Below are positions 24,817-33,610 of a stretch of DNA of 51,394 bases, piece by piece. The translations under genes were made by a program, and so were the position numbers. Source of the DNA: Clostridia bacterium (GTDB lineage: Bacteria > Bacillota > Clostridia > Oscillospirales > CAG-272); the NCBI GenBank assembly GCA_017456905.1, contig JAFTIL010000022.1, positions 1 to 51,394 of the forward strand, in the 5' to 3' direction. Under the pieces are notes generated by a model that was not told the DNA's origin, searched no databases, and worked only from the letters and a program-made list of their open reading frames with translations. Every line of letters begins with the position of its first letter. The stretch's first letter is position 1.

Positions 24817-27759
24817 ATGAAGTCTAACGCTTTTTCCCGCCTGCGAATGCTGGCACTTGTGATGGCTCTGCTTGCGCTCGTCTCTATTTTGCTGATTTCC
24901 TGCAACAAGGAAAACAACGAGCCCGAGGAGACCACCGTCGAAGCACTCACCCAAGCGCCTACTGAAGCACCCACCGAAGCTCCTACGGAAATTCCCACTG
25001 AAGAAACCACCGAAGCTCCCACGGAAGAACCCACTGATGTGCCCTCCGAGACGGAGACGGAGCTGATCATTTTTGATGATACCGAGGAGCCCACGGAAGC
25101 TCCCACCGAGCCCGTTGAGCCCGAGGATCCCGCTGTGGTCCACGTTTCTCAGGACGAGATGTACTATGGCGACATTGAGTTCAACAAGATCGAGGGCACG
25201 GATATCTTTGCTCCCGGCCACTACACCGATTTCAACGGCGTCGTCAACTATACCCTGGGTGACTATCCTTATTTGATCGACTGGGGTTGGGTTGCGCTCA
25301 ACACCGAGGACTTCCAGTTTGGTTATATCATCGACAACGGCGATCCCATCATCAATCCTGACTATACGGTTGCCGCAGGTGATGACGTTAAGGCTGTTGC
25401 TACCCAGATGGGCGCTTCCAACGCTTCCCGTTTCAAGGGCGCGCTTTTGGTCGCTTGGTTTACCGTAGGTGAACACAACGTCAAGTTCGTCGTCAAAATT
25501 GGTGACGAGCTCCATACCCTTCGCGAGTACACCGTGGTGGTTACTCCCCACGAGCATAAATTCGAGACCGTCGTTACCGCGCCCACCTGCACCGAGGTCG
25601 GATACACCACCTACACCTGTGCTTGCGGCGAAACCTACAACTCTGACGAGGTCGCGGCTACCGGCCACAACTACGAGGCCGCTGTCACCGCTCCCACTTG
25701 TACCGAGGGCGGTTTTACCATCTACACCTGCGCTTGCGGCGACACCTACAAGGGTGACGAGACTGCCGCAACCGGCCACAGCTTCGCCGATGGCGCTTGT
25801 AGCGTTTGCGGCGAGAAGGATCCCAATAGAGTTCTTACCGTCGCCGAGGCTCTGGCGCTGTGCGGTGATGAAGCCGGCTATACCACTTCCGAGCGCTACT
25901 ACGTCCGCGGTATCGTCCAGACCGTAACCAACGGCGCATACGGTGCCATGATCATTGGTGACGAGACCGGCACCATCTCCATCTACGGTATGTATAGCGC
26001 AGACGGCTCTATCGGCTACTCTCAGTTTGAGTACAAGCCTGTCAAGGGCGACGAGGTCCTGGTTCATTGTATTCTCCAGAACTACAACGGCACCAAGGAG
26101 ATCAAGAACGCCCGCCTGATCGAGTACGTCAACAATCAAAGCAACATTGATGTTTCCCAGTACGCTGACGCCACCATCACCGAGGCTCGTGACGCCGAGA
26201 AGGGCGCCAACCTCAAGATCAGCGGTGTCGTTGCCCGCATTACCTACGCCAACGGCATGAAGCCCAGCGGCTTCATCCTCGTGAACGGCGGCGCTTCCAT
26301 CTACGTTTACGATGGCGATGCTGCTCAGCGCGTACAGATCGGTAACACCGTTACCGTGGCAGGTACCAAGGACTACTGGATCCTGGACAGCGAGATCGAC
26401 GGTGCCAACAAGTTCGGCTACAAGGGCTGCAACCAGCTGACCGACTGCATTTTGGTTGAGAATGACGAGCTGGTCTCCGAGATCGACTTCAGCGGTGTCA
26501 CCGAGATGACCGTCAAGGAGCTTCTGAACACCCCCGTCACCGAGAACATCACCACCCAGATCTTCAAGGTCAATGCCCTGGTCAAGGAGGTTCCCGGCAA
26601 CGGCTTTACCAACTACTACTTCTTCGACATCGACGGCGAGACCGGCAACTACACCTATTCTCAGTGCAACGGTAATGACTTTGAGTGGCTTCGCGCCTTC
26701 GATGGCAAGATCTGCACCGTCTACATCACCGCTCTGAACGCCAAGTCCACCGGCACCTCCTGCAACTTCCGCTTCCTCCCCGTAGCCGTCATCGATGAGG
26801 GCTATACCTTTGATACCGCCAAGGCACCCGAGTACGTCCTGGAATACCACATCATGGATCTCTTCAAGACCGAGTATACGGGTAATCCTCTCATGGAGCT
26901 TCCCACCTCCGTCTCCTCTGCTTTGCTGGGCTTTGAAAACGCTGTCGTTTCCTACACCTCTTCTAACGAGGCTGCCGTGAAGTTCACCGAGCAGGACGGC
27001 AAGCTGGTCATGGAGTGCCTCGCGAGCGGCACCGCTACCGTGACCGTCACCGTGACCTACGGCGAATACACCGCCACCGAGACTGTTGAGATCACCGTTG
27101 CCGTTCCCGAGGGCATGGACGCAGGCAGCGTACAGGATGCTATCAACGCTGAGCTGTACTCCGAAGTGACCGTCAAGGGCATCGTTGGCCCCTCCCTGGT
27201 CAACCGCAACGGCTTCTACCTCATTGATGAGACGGGACTGATCGCCGTTATTGTCAATGATGTGTCCATCTTCGCTGATATTGAGATCGGCCAGGAGATC
27301 GTCATCAAGGGTAAGCGCGACAAATTCCATAACAACGAGGGCGGCACCCACGCAGGTCAGACCGCCATCACGGGTGCTACCGTGGAGGCAAATTATTACG
27401 GCAACCACGCTTACGACACCTCTAACTTTGTCACCGACAAGACGCTGGCCGACTTCCGCAACCTGGACGCTTCCGTGGATTACTCCACCACCGTCTTCGT
27501 GGTGAAGGCTATCGTCAACTTTAAGGAGACCGCCTACTACACTAACTGCAATCTGACCGATGCCGACGGCAATAAGGTCACCCTGTACTGCTCCAGCGGT
27601 AAGCAGTACGGCTTCCTGAAGCAGTTCGCAGGTCAGGAGGTCACCTTGGAGCTGGCAGCCTGCAACTGGAACAACAAGAACTTCTGGGCAGGTTGTGTCC
27701 TTTCCGTCATCACCGAGGACGGCAAGGTCATCAACACTCTGAATTTCGATAACAACTGA
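24817..27759 (+). CDS. Large surface lipoprotein with cysteine repeats and OB-like domains
   Basis: A 980-residue exported protein. A lipobox ends at Cys29 (ILLISC). A Thr/Glu/Pro-rich linker with repeated TEAPTE units covers about 38-90. Residues about 245-337 hold two full and one partial cysteine repeat (APTCTE..YTCACG.TY..ATGH), a surface-protein motif that may bind metal. The rest contains several OB-fold-like units (for example VRGIVQTVTNGAYGAMIIGD and VTVKGIVGPSLVNRNGFYLI) and a Big-like domain at about 705-765. The function is unknown; the OB-like parts recall nuclease-associated domains, but no nuclease core is seen. It has a strong own promoter and is monocistronic. RBS GAGAGAGG precedes the ATG. 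Confidence 0.88.
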   Translation: MKSNAFSRLRMLALVMALLALVSILLISCNKENNEPEETTVEALTQAPTEAPTEAPTEIPTEETTEAPTEEPTDVPSETETELIIFDDTEEPTEAPTEPVEPEDPAVVHVSQDEMYYGDIEFNKIEGTDIFAPGHYTDFNGVVNYTLGDYPYLIDWGWVALNTEDFQFGYIIDNGDPIINPDYTVAAGDDVKAVATQMGASNASRFKGALLVAWFTVGEHNVKFVVKIGDELHTLREYTVVVTPHEHKFETVVTAPTCTEVGYTTYTCACGETYNSDEVAATGHNYEAAVTAPTCTEGGFTIYTCACGDTYKGDETAATGHSFADGACSVCGEKDPNRVLTVAEALALCGDEAGYTTSERYYVRGIVQTVTNGAYGAMIIGDETGTISIYGMYSADGSIGYSQFEYKPVKGDEVLVHCILQNYNGTKEIKNARLIEYVNNQSNIDVSQYADATITEARDAEKGANLKISGVVARITYANGMKPSGFILVNGGASIYVYDGDAAQRVQIGNTVTVAGTKDYWILDSEIDGANKFGYKGCNQLTDCILVENDELVSEIDFSGVTEMTVKELLNTPVTENITTQIFKVNALVKEVPGNGFTNYYFFDIDGETGNYTYSQCNGNDFEWLRAFDGKICTVYITALNAKSTGTSCNFRFLPVAVIDEGYTFDTAKAPEYVLEYHIMDLFKTEYTGNPLMELPTSVSSALLGFENAVVSYTSSNEAAVKFTEQDGKLVMECLASGTATVTVTVTYGEYTATETVEITVAVPEGMDAGSVQDAINAELYSEVTVKGIVGPSLVNRNGFYLIDETGLIAVIVNDVSIFADIEIGQEIVIKGKRDKFHNNEGGTHAGQTAITGATVEANYYGNHAYDTSNFVTDKTLADFRNLDASVDYSTTVFVVKAIVNFKETAYYTNCNLTDADGNKVTLYCSSGKQYGFLKQFAGQEVTLELAACNWNNKNFWAGCVLSVITEDGKVINTLNFDNN

Positions 27760-27772
27760 TCCTGTGTCAAGC

Positions 27773-27822
27773 AAAAAGAAAGGGATACCCGCCATGCGGC
27801 GGGTATCCCTGTTTTTCTTTTT
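27773..27822. terminator. Bidirectional terminator
   Basis: A perfect 13-base stem, AGGGATACCCGCC-ATGC-GGCGGGTATCCCT, is flanked by A-rich and T-rich runs. It closes both the lipoprotein gene and the convergent lipid operon. Confidence 0.92.
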
Positions 27823-27829
27823 CTTGGTC

Positions 27830-28054
27830 TCAGGCCTTACGTGCTTCCAGGAAGCGGCACACGTCGCCTACCGTCACGAACTTTACGGGCTCGGTAAATC
27901 TGAAATCAAAGGCGGCCTCGATCTCCATAGCAAAAAGCATGATAGAGAGAGAATCCAGACCCAGATCCTCAATGAGACGGGTATCTTCGGTAACGCTATT
28001 CATGTCAATGCTTTTATTGACCTTGGAGAGAATGGCTTTGAGTTGTTCAAGCAT
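27830..28054 (-). CDS. Acyl carrier protein
   Basis: A 74-residue acidic four-helix protein that carries acyl chains on a phosphopantetheine arm. The attachment serine is in GLDSLSIMLF near residue 35, and the C-terminal helix region reads VTVGDVCRFLEARKA. GAAAGGAA precedes the ATG. It is the last gene of the FakA-PlsX-DegV operon. It may be a dedicated carrier for this lipid pathway, separate from the main fatty acid synthesis protein, which would be elsewhere. Confidence 0.92.
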   Translation of the reverse strand: MLEQLKAILSKVNKSIDMNSVTEDTRLIEDLGLDSLSIMLFAMEIEAAFDFRFTEPVKFVTVGDVCRFLEARKA

Positions 28055-28084
28055 GATGATATTCCTTTCTTTGCTTTTAAGCTT

Positions 28085-29224
28085 TTAAGAACGTATTTTT
28101 TTGACATAGGAACGGCGGCTCTTGTGCTGTTGTGCATCAAAGTATTTCCATTGTGCCATGACCTGCACGTTGGTTTCGAGATTCAGATTGGTTTCAAAAT
28201 ATTCGATCTCTCCGCTTTCCAGGTATTCGGTCATTTTTTGAAGCATCACGGCGTTCACACCTGCCGATTGGTATTCGGGCAAGATAGCTACGAGACCAAG
28301 GTCTATCACCTTGGGGGAACGAACGGCTTTCAAAAGCCTCAAAAGAGCCAAAGGCGTGAGGCGGCCGCCGCTTTTCTGCAAAGCTTCACCAAAGGAGGGG
28401 AAGCAGAGGGCGAAGGAAACCACCTTCTCGTTTTCGTCGCAGATGATGATGAGATATTTTTTGTTGATGATGAGCATGAACTGATCGATGATCTGGGCCT
28501 TCATGCTTTCGGTGAAGGGAACGGTGCCGTACAGATGGGAGTAGCATTTGTCGATACACTCGAACACGCCGTCCTTGTATTTGTCGATGTAGGCCTTTTT
28601 GGAGAACTGATCCGCATTAACCACGTGTAGCTTGGAAAGCTCCAAAGCACGCTCGGCTACCCTTGCCAGCATTTCGTTTTTTTCTTTGGGGGCGCGGAGA
28701 CGGAATTCCAGCCAGTCGATCTCCTTGCCGTATCCGCAGCCCTCGATGAGGGAGGCGTAATAATCGTAATTGTACTGCTCTTCAAAGGTGGAGAGATGGT
28801 CGAAGCCTTGAATCAGGAGTCCCTCGCGCTCCAGATCGCTGTAGCTCAGCGGCCCACAGACTGTATCAAGACCCTTGTGGGAGCCCCAGGTCTCCAGAGC
28901 GTTGAACAGCGCTTGGGCCGCTTCAAGATCATTGGCGGCGTCAAATCTTGTGAAACGAAGCCGCTTTTCATTGTGGAGCTCGTTGGATTGGTGCTGAATG
29001 ATGCCCTGAATGCGTCCCACGGTCTCCCCGTCCCGCAGAGCGAGATAAAAGACGGACTCACAGGTGTCGGCGTAAGCGTTTTGATCTGTGAAGATCTTCA
29101 TCTCATCGCCATAAAGGGGCGGTACGAAATGAGGACAATTTTTGTAAAGGCGTAAGGGAAAGTTAACGAATTCACGACGCTGCTTGGGAGTCTTGACTTC
29201 AATGATCTGCACAGCATTCGTCAT
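28085..29224 (-). CDS. GNAT-like acyltransferase-fold protein
   Basis: A 379-residue protein with an N-terminal part starting VQIIEVKTPKQRREFVNFP and a C-terminal GNAT-like region with DLGLVAILPEYQSAGVNAVM, which resembles an acyl-CoA binding loop. It looks like the long GNAT-related proteins often found next to lipid genes. The ATG at 29224 overlaps the DegV stop as ATGA, so it is translationally coupled. With an acyl carrier protein 30 bases downstream, it may transfer an acyl group to a lipid or amino compound; this is inference. Confidence 0.72.
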   Translation of the reverse strand: MTNAVQIIEVKTPKQRREFVNFPLRLYKNCPHFVPPLYGDEMKIFTDQNAYADTCESVFYLALRDGETVGRIQGIIQHQSNELHNEKRLRFTRFDAANDLEAAQALFNALETWGSHKGLDTVCGPLSYSDLEREGLLIQGFDHLSTFEEQYNYDYYASLIEGCGYGKEIDWLEFRLRAPKEKNEMLARVAERALELSKLHVVNADQFSKKAYIDKYKDGVFECIDKCYSHLYGTVPFTESMKAQIIDQFMLIINKKYLIIICDENEKVVSFALCFPSFGEALQKSGGRLTPLALLRLLKAVRSPKVIDLGLVAILPEYQSAGVNAVMLQKMTEYLESGEIEYFETNLNLETNVQVMAQWKYFDAQQHKSRRSYVKKIRS

Positions 29225-30135
29225 ACGCCGTCTTCCTCCAAAGGCTCGTCCTCGCGGCGCAAAAAGGCAAGGCCGTAGCCTGCCAGCCAGGGGCCGTTGT
29301 GGCATCCGCTGACGGGAGAGACGATGACAGCCTCATGGTTTGTCTCGATACCGTAGGCCTTTTCGATCTCTATGAGATCCTCCAACAGAGCGGTGCCTGT
29401 ATAGACGTGCCAGAGCAGGTAATCCTCGGGGGCGCGGTCACCGATCAGCTCCTTTAGGACCTCGCAGGTCTTGTGAAGGGCCTTTTTAGGCGTTCTGACG
29501 CTTTGCAGAGCGCAAAGCTCACCCTCGTGCGTGAAATGCACCACGGGACAAATGCTCAGCATTTTGCCCATGAGCGCCTTGCCGCCCTTGAGACGGCCGT
29601 TGTAAATAAGATAGTCCAGTTTCCCGTCCACGCCGAGGAATTCCTGGTGCTTCATCATCCAATGAAGCTCCTTGATGATGGTGTCGGTGGGGATGCCGGC
29701 CTCTATCATCTCGGCGGCTTTAATGGCCAAAAGACCTTCGCCAAAGCAGGTGATCTTGGAGTCGATGACCGTGATCTTCATTCTGTCAGCAAACTCTTCG
29801 GCGATCAGGCGGATGAGGTTATAAGTTCCGCCCAGATAAGCGCTGAGGGCGATGACGATGACCTCCCGATAACCTTCGGCGTAAGCCTTTTCAAAATGCC
29901 CCATGATGGCTTCTCTCGTGGGCATGGCCGTGTAGGGAAGATTATTTTTGGGATCCTCCAGGGTTTCCAGCTCGCGGTAAAAGGCCACGGGATCCAGATC
30001 CAAGCCCTCGAGATATTCCCGACCCTTGAAATTTACGTGAATACGAATGATGTCAATGTCGTACTTTCTGTAGCGCTCGGGGGCGTATTCGATACAGCCC
30101 GTAGAGGTGCACATGACTTTTCTTTTGATCTCCAT
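29221..30135 (-). CDS. DegV family fatty-acid-binding protein (FakB-like)
   Basis: A 304-residue DegV-fold protein that binds a fatty acid and presents it to the FakA kinase. Motifs include TSTGCIEY near the N-terminus, the fatty-acid loop region IALSAYLGGTYN, and RLKGGKALMGKMLSICPVV in the middle. The start ATG shares its first base with the PlsX stop (TAATG). Presence in one operon with a FakA-like kinase and PlsX supports a role in fatty acid phosphorylation. Confidence 0.9.
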   Translation of the reverse strand: MEIKRKVMCTSTGCIEYAPERYRKYDIDIIRIHVNFKGREYLEGLDLDPVAFYRELETLEDPKNNLPYTAMPTREAIMGHFEKAYAEGYREVIVIALSAYLGGTYNLIRLIAEEFADRMKITVIDSKITCFGEGLLAIKAAEMIEAGIPTDTIIKELHWMMKHQEFLGVDGKLDYLIYNGRLKGGKALMGKMLSICPVVHFTHEGELCALQSVRTPKKALHKTCEVLKELIGDRAPEDYLLWHVYTGTALLEDLIEIEKAYGIETNHEAVIVSPVSGCHNGPWLAGYGLAFLRREDEPLEEDGV

Positions 30136-31118
30136 TATCTGAAATCCTTTCCGTAAAATAAGTCTTGATTTTTGACCATGTTCAAAAGCATGGCAGAGGT
30201 GTTGGTGATGGCGTCGGCGTTAGCCGAGCCCCGTGCCTTGATGATGGGCTTGCCCGCGCCCAAAACGATACCGCCGCCCAAAGCGCTGAAATCGTAAATA
30301 CCCATGAGGTGTCCCACCAGCTTCATGATTTCGGGGTTGTTCGTTTTCTTGGCGTATTTGACGATATCCGTGATGATACGTCGAGCGATGCCCTCGGAAC
30401 TCTTGAGGATCTGATTGCCTGCAAATCCGTCGGCCACCAGCACGTCGCAATCTCCCGACAGGGCGCGGTTGCCCTCGATATTGCCGATGAAGTTCAGATC
30501 CGTTTCCTGCTTCAGGAGAGCGTGGGTCTCCTTGACCAGCTTGTTACCCTTGGTCTCCTCGGTGCCGTTGGATAAAAGACCGATGCGCGGTGCTTTGATA
30601 TTGTAGAATTCCTTCATGAAATCCGAGCCCATGTGGGCGAAGTCCACCAGCTGATAGGCGTTGCAATCAATATTGGCACCCGTATCCACAAGGCAAGTGA
30701 AGCCGCCTTGTTCCGCAGGCAGGAGGGCTGCCAAAGCGGGGCGCTTCAGTACCTTGGCAGGAACGTAGCGCAGAGCGCCTGCCAGCAGGGCACCCGTGCT
30801 GCCGGCATTGATCAGACCTACCAGATCCTCCCGCTCGCCCAATGCCCGGAGGGCTTTGACGAGGGAGGCGTCGGTTTTTCTGAAAATGGCCTCCATGGGG
30901 TTGTCGTAATTGGTAATGACGTCGGATGCGTGTACCACCTCAATGCGGCTCACGTCGCATTCCGAGGCTTCGAGGGTCCGATGGATGATCTCCTCGTCTC
31001 CAAACAATACAATACTCAGATCCTCGTGATTTTCCAAGGCTTTGACAGCACCCCGGATCAGCATCTCGGGGCCGTTGTCACTGCCCATCACGTCAATGGC
31101 AATTTTAAACGTATTCAT
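30135..31118 (-). CDS. plsX: Phosphate acyltransferase PlsX
   Basis: A 327-residue peripheral membrane enzyme that converts acyl-ACP and phosphate to acyl phosphate for phospholipid synthesis. It begins with the family motif IAIDVMGSDNGPEMLIRGA. It also shows LINAGSTGALLAGAL, TCLVDTGANIDC and YDFSALGGGIVLGAGKPIIKA in two stretches. AGGAGG lies before the ATG. It sits between the FakA-like and DegV genes, so acyl phosphate could come either from acyl-ACP or from free fatty acids. Confidence 0.96.
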   Translation of the reverse strand: MNTFKIAIDVMGSDNGPEMLIRGAVKALENHEDLSIVLFGDEEIIHRTLEASECDVSRIEVVHASDVITNYDNPMEAIFRKTDASLVKALRALGEREDLVGLINAGSTGALLAGALRYVPAKVLKRPALAALLPAEQGGFTCLVDTGANIDCNAYQLVDFAHMGSDFMKEFYNIKAPRIGLLSNGTEETKGNKLVKETHALLKQETDLNFIGNIEGNRALSGDCDVLVADGFAGNQILKSSEGIARRIITDIVKYAKKTNNPEIMKLVGHLMGIYDFSALGGGIVLGAGKPIIKARGSANADAITNTSAMLLNMVKNQDLFYGKDFR

Positions 31119-31130
31119 ATGCGTTTCCTC

Positions 31131-32795
31131 CTATTCTACTGCGATAAGATAGTCGTAGATCTCCTGGCCGCCGATATAAACCTCCACCGCCAGATCCCGG
31201 AAGCTTTCTTCCAAGGCTTGGGTCATCAGGACCCGCGCCTCGTCGGACACGTTCGCACCCACGAACAGTGTGATCAGCTCCCGCATATCCAGATCCTCGA
31301 TCTGTCCGATCATGCGGCACAGCGCCTCGGAGGGCAGGGCATGGGAGGTTACGATCTCTCCGTCAAGAATACCGATATATTCTCCTTCCTTCACCTCGAC
31401 TTCCCCCATCACCGTATCGCGGATGGCTACGGTCAATTCACCCGAAGCCACGGCGTCCTTGGCTTCGGTCAGAGCAGAGATCTGCTCGTCGAGATCCGTG
31501 ACGGCGGAGTTGTAAACGGATAGCGCCGCATACCCCTCGGGGATGGTTTTCGTGGGAATGACCGTGACGTTTTGCTCCTTCCAAAGCTCTGCCGCCTGGA
31601 GGGCTGTCAGATAAATATTCCCGTTGTTGGGAAAGACAAGGATCTTATCTGCGTTCAGCCCTTCAAAGGCGCGGATGAATTCCTCGGCGGCTGGATTGCC
31701 CGTCTGCCCGCCGTTGATCACCACGTCAGCCCCCAGGGTCTCAAACAACGCCTTCATGCCCTCTCCCGTGGCCACCGTTACCACGCCGTAGGGCTTGCGC
31801 GGCTTGCTTTTTTTCTGAGCCTCGGCCAGGGTCTTTTCGGAGTGCTGCAGCGACATATTCTCAATCTTTACGTTGAGAAATTCTCCGAATTTCTGGCAAA
31901 GGGTCAATATATCGGCGGGGGTACTTGTGTGCGCGTGGAGTTTGAGGATATCACCGTCCTTGATGGCAACGATGGACTCACAGCCCAAGGCCTCTAACTC
32001 CCGAACGATGACCTTTTCATCCAAAGCGAGGGGATGTATCTTGGCTTTCTGGATCCGCAACAGACATTCGGTACAATAGCCGTAGGTCAGTATGGAATCG
32101 GTGGTAAACAGATCGTAATTCACCTCGGTCGTTTTTTCCGTCTCTGCTACTGTCGGCAGGGAAGAAGTGAACGTCTTTCCGCCGGACAGGGCCTTGTACA
32201 TTCCTTTGGCGATGCAAAGGTAGCCGGCACCGCCGCTGTCCACCACGTCAGCCTGCGTCAGCACGGGCAGGATCTCCTTGGTCCTGCAGAGGGAACGCTC
32301 GGCTTCCTCAATGTTCAGCCTGAGCAGATCCTCCAGGGTACTGTCGTGATCCAGATGATCCGCCGCGTATTCGGCACTTTCGCGGAAGACCGTAAGGATG
32401 GTACCCTCCACTGGATTGGCCACGGCGGAATAAGAGCGCTTGACGCCCTGCAAATAGGCATTCGAGAATTCTCCGGGCGAGACCTGCTCCTTGCCTGTGA
32501 GGGCGCCGCATAGTCCCGCGAAAAATTGGGACAGGATCACCCCCGAGTTGCCTCTGGCGCCAAACAGAGAACCCTTGGAAAAGGCCTCAGCCACATCACC
32601 GAGGAGCACGTGCTCTGCCTGAGAGATCTTGGCGATGCCGCTTTCAATGGTGCGGCTCATGTTGGTTCCCGTGTCACCGTCGGGGACGGGGAAGACGTTC
32701 AGATCGTTGATCTCACGGATGTGGGAGCGGATGCCCTCAGCGCCGCCCAAAAGCATCTGTCTGAACGTATTGCCGTCGATTTGTCTTGTGTTCAT
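31131..32795 (-). CDS. fakA: Fatty acid kinase FakA-like protein (DAK2/DegV-associated)
   Basis: A 554-residue protein with an N-terminal DAK2 ATP-binding domain (LNVFPVPDGDTGTNM near residue 35 and FGARGNSGVILSQFFAGL) and a C-terminal DegV-related region. FakA phosphorylates fatty acids held by FakB/DegV proteins. The ATG at 32795 follows TGGAGGC; a TTG five codons earlier is rejected because it overlaps the ribosome site. It is the first structural gene after the TetR regulator, 22 bases downstream. Confidence 0.92.
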   Translation of the reverse strand: MNTRQIDGNTFRQMLLGGAEGIRSHIREINDLNVFPVPDGDTGTNMSRTIESGIAKISQAEHVLLGDVAEAFSKGSLFGARGNSGVILSQFFAGLCGALTGKEQVSPGEFSNAYLQGVKRSYSAVANPVEGTILTVFRESAEYAADHLDHDSTLEDLLRLNIEEAERSLCRTKEILPVLTQADVVDSGGAGYLCIAKGMYKALSGGKTFTSSLPTVAETEKTTEVNYDLFTTDSILTYGYCTECLLRIQKAKIHPLALDEKVIVRELEALGCESIVAIKDGDILKLHAHTSTPADILTLCQKFGEFLNVKIENMSLQHSEKTLAEAQKKSKPRKPYGVVTVATGEGMKALFETLGADVVINGGQTGNPAAEEFIRAFEGLNADKILVFPNNGNIYLTALQAAELWKEQNVTVIPTKTIPEGYAALSVYNSAVTDLDEQISALTEAKDAVASGELTVAIRDTVMGEVEVKEGEYIGILDGEIVTSHALPSEALCRMIGQIEDLDMRELITLFVGANVSDEARVLMTQALEESFRDLAVEVYIGGQEIYDYLIAVE

Positions 32796-32817
32796 AGAGT
32801 TTGCCTCCAAAGAAAAA

Positions 32818-33369
32818 TCAAGGTGTGGCCGCGCTCTGCAAGCGATCCTGCTTGAACAGCGCTTCCATCATGCGGATGGTGGTATCGGTCAGCTGTTGGA
32901 TATCACATTTGTTCTCGGAGAACAAGTAATCTTTAATGATGCGGGTAAATCCTCCGATGGCAAAGGACAGCTTCATATTGTCTCTGTCATCCCGACGTAT
33001 GGAGTTATAGATGGATCGGAAACGCTCCTCCAGCTTGCTGCACAAAACGTCCTGCTTCCCGCGAAAAACGATCTTCAGATAATCCGCCTCTCCTTCAAGG
33101 GCACGGAACAGGCCGAGGATACATGCCTTGGGATCTTCGAAGAGCTTGTCCCGATCGGGAAAATCAGAGATCACACGATCAATGGCGTTGTTGTCGATCT
33201 CGTCGGATAATTGGGCGGAATCTGTGTAGTGATTGTAAAAGGTGGTTTTGTTGATCATGGCCATTTCGCAGATGTCCTTGACCTTGATTTTGTCGGGCAT
33301 ACACTTTTCTCTCAGCTTTAAAAATGCCGCTTTGATCTGGGCTCGGGTCTTTACCATTCTGAGATCCAT
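32818..33369 (-). CDS. TetR/AcrR-family transcriptional regulator
   Basis: A 183-residue protein with an N-terminal helix-turn-helix (VKDICEMAMINKTTFYNHYTD, residues about 30-50) and an all-helical ligand-binding domain. It leads the FakA-PlsX-DegV operon, so it probably represses it in response to a lipid or acyl compound; that is inference. The ATG at 33369 follows AGGAGG; a TTG one codon upstream is a less likely start. Confidence 0.9.
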   Translation of the reverse strand: MDLRMVKTRAQIKAAFLKLREKCMPDKIKVKDICEMAMINKTTFYNHYTDSAQLSDEIDNNAIDRVISDFPDRDKLFEDPKACILGLFRALEGEADYLKIVFRGKQDVLCSKLEERFRSIYNSIRRDDRDNMKLSFAIGGFTRIIKDYLFSENKCDIQQLTDTTIRMMEALFKQDRLQSAATP

Positions 33370-33395
33370 CAAAAAATCCTCCTGTTTTCAAGATA

Positions 33396-33424
33396 ATCAA
33401 CTTTGGTTGTTTAACTGTATTATA
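33396..33424 (-). promoter_or_regulatory. Promoter -10 and candidate operator of the TetR-lipid operon
   Basis: On the minus strand TATAAT is at 33424-33419, about 50 bases before the start codon. Just downstream, ATCAAC-TTTG-GTTGTT at 33396-33411 is an imperfect palindrome suited to a TetR dimer. No good -35 is seen at the right distance, so the promoter call is moderate. Confidence 0.55.
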
Positions 33425-33491
33425 GTCGGCTTTTGTTAACCTGTTGTTAATTTTTTCGAAAAATCGAGAAATCTGTCGAAAAATTTTCCAT

Positions 33492-33523
33492 AAAAAAGCG
33501 ACACCGCTTCAAAAGCGGTGCCG
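33492..33523 (-). terminator. Terminator after uxaC
   Basis: On the minus strand an eight-base stem CACCGCTT..AAGCGGTG is followed by CGCTTTTTT. It separates uxaC from the downstream lipid operon on the same strand. Confidence 0.85.
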
Positions 33524-33610
33524 TTAAAAACGATTTTCCCATATAAAGCTGCCGCTTGGCCGCGGCATAAAACACCCGTTAAAATGCAATTGTTTGGTTT
33601 GCGGATATGA

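Noticed and set aside
24745-27795. A 1016-codon open frame antisense to the large lipoprotein gene
   Set aside because: It mirrors the lipoprotein gene over its whole length, lacks a ribosome site and has a composition typical of antisense frames in a genome that avoids TTA, CTA and TCA codons. The sense protein has a lipobox, repeats and a strong promoter.
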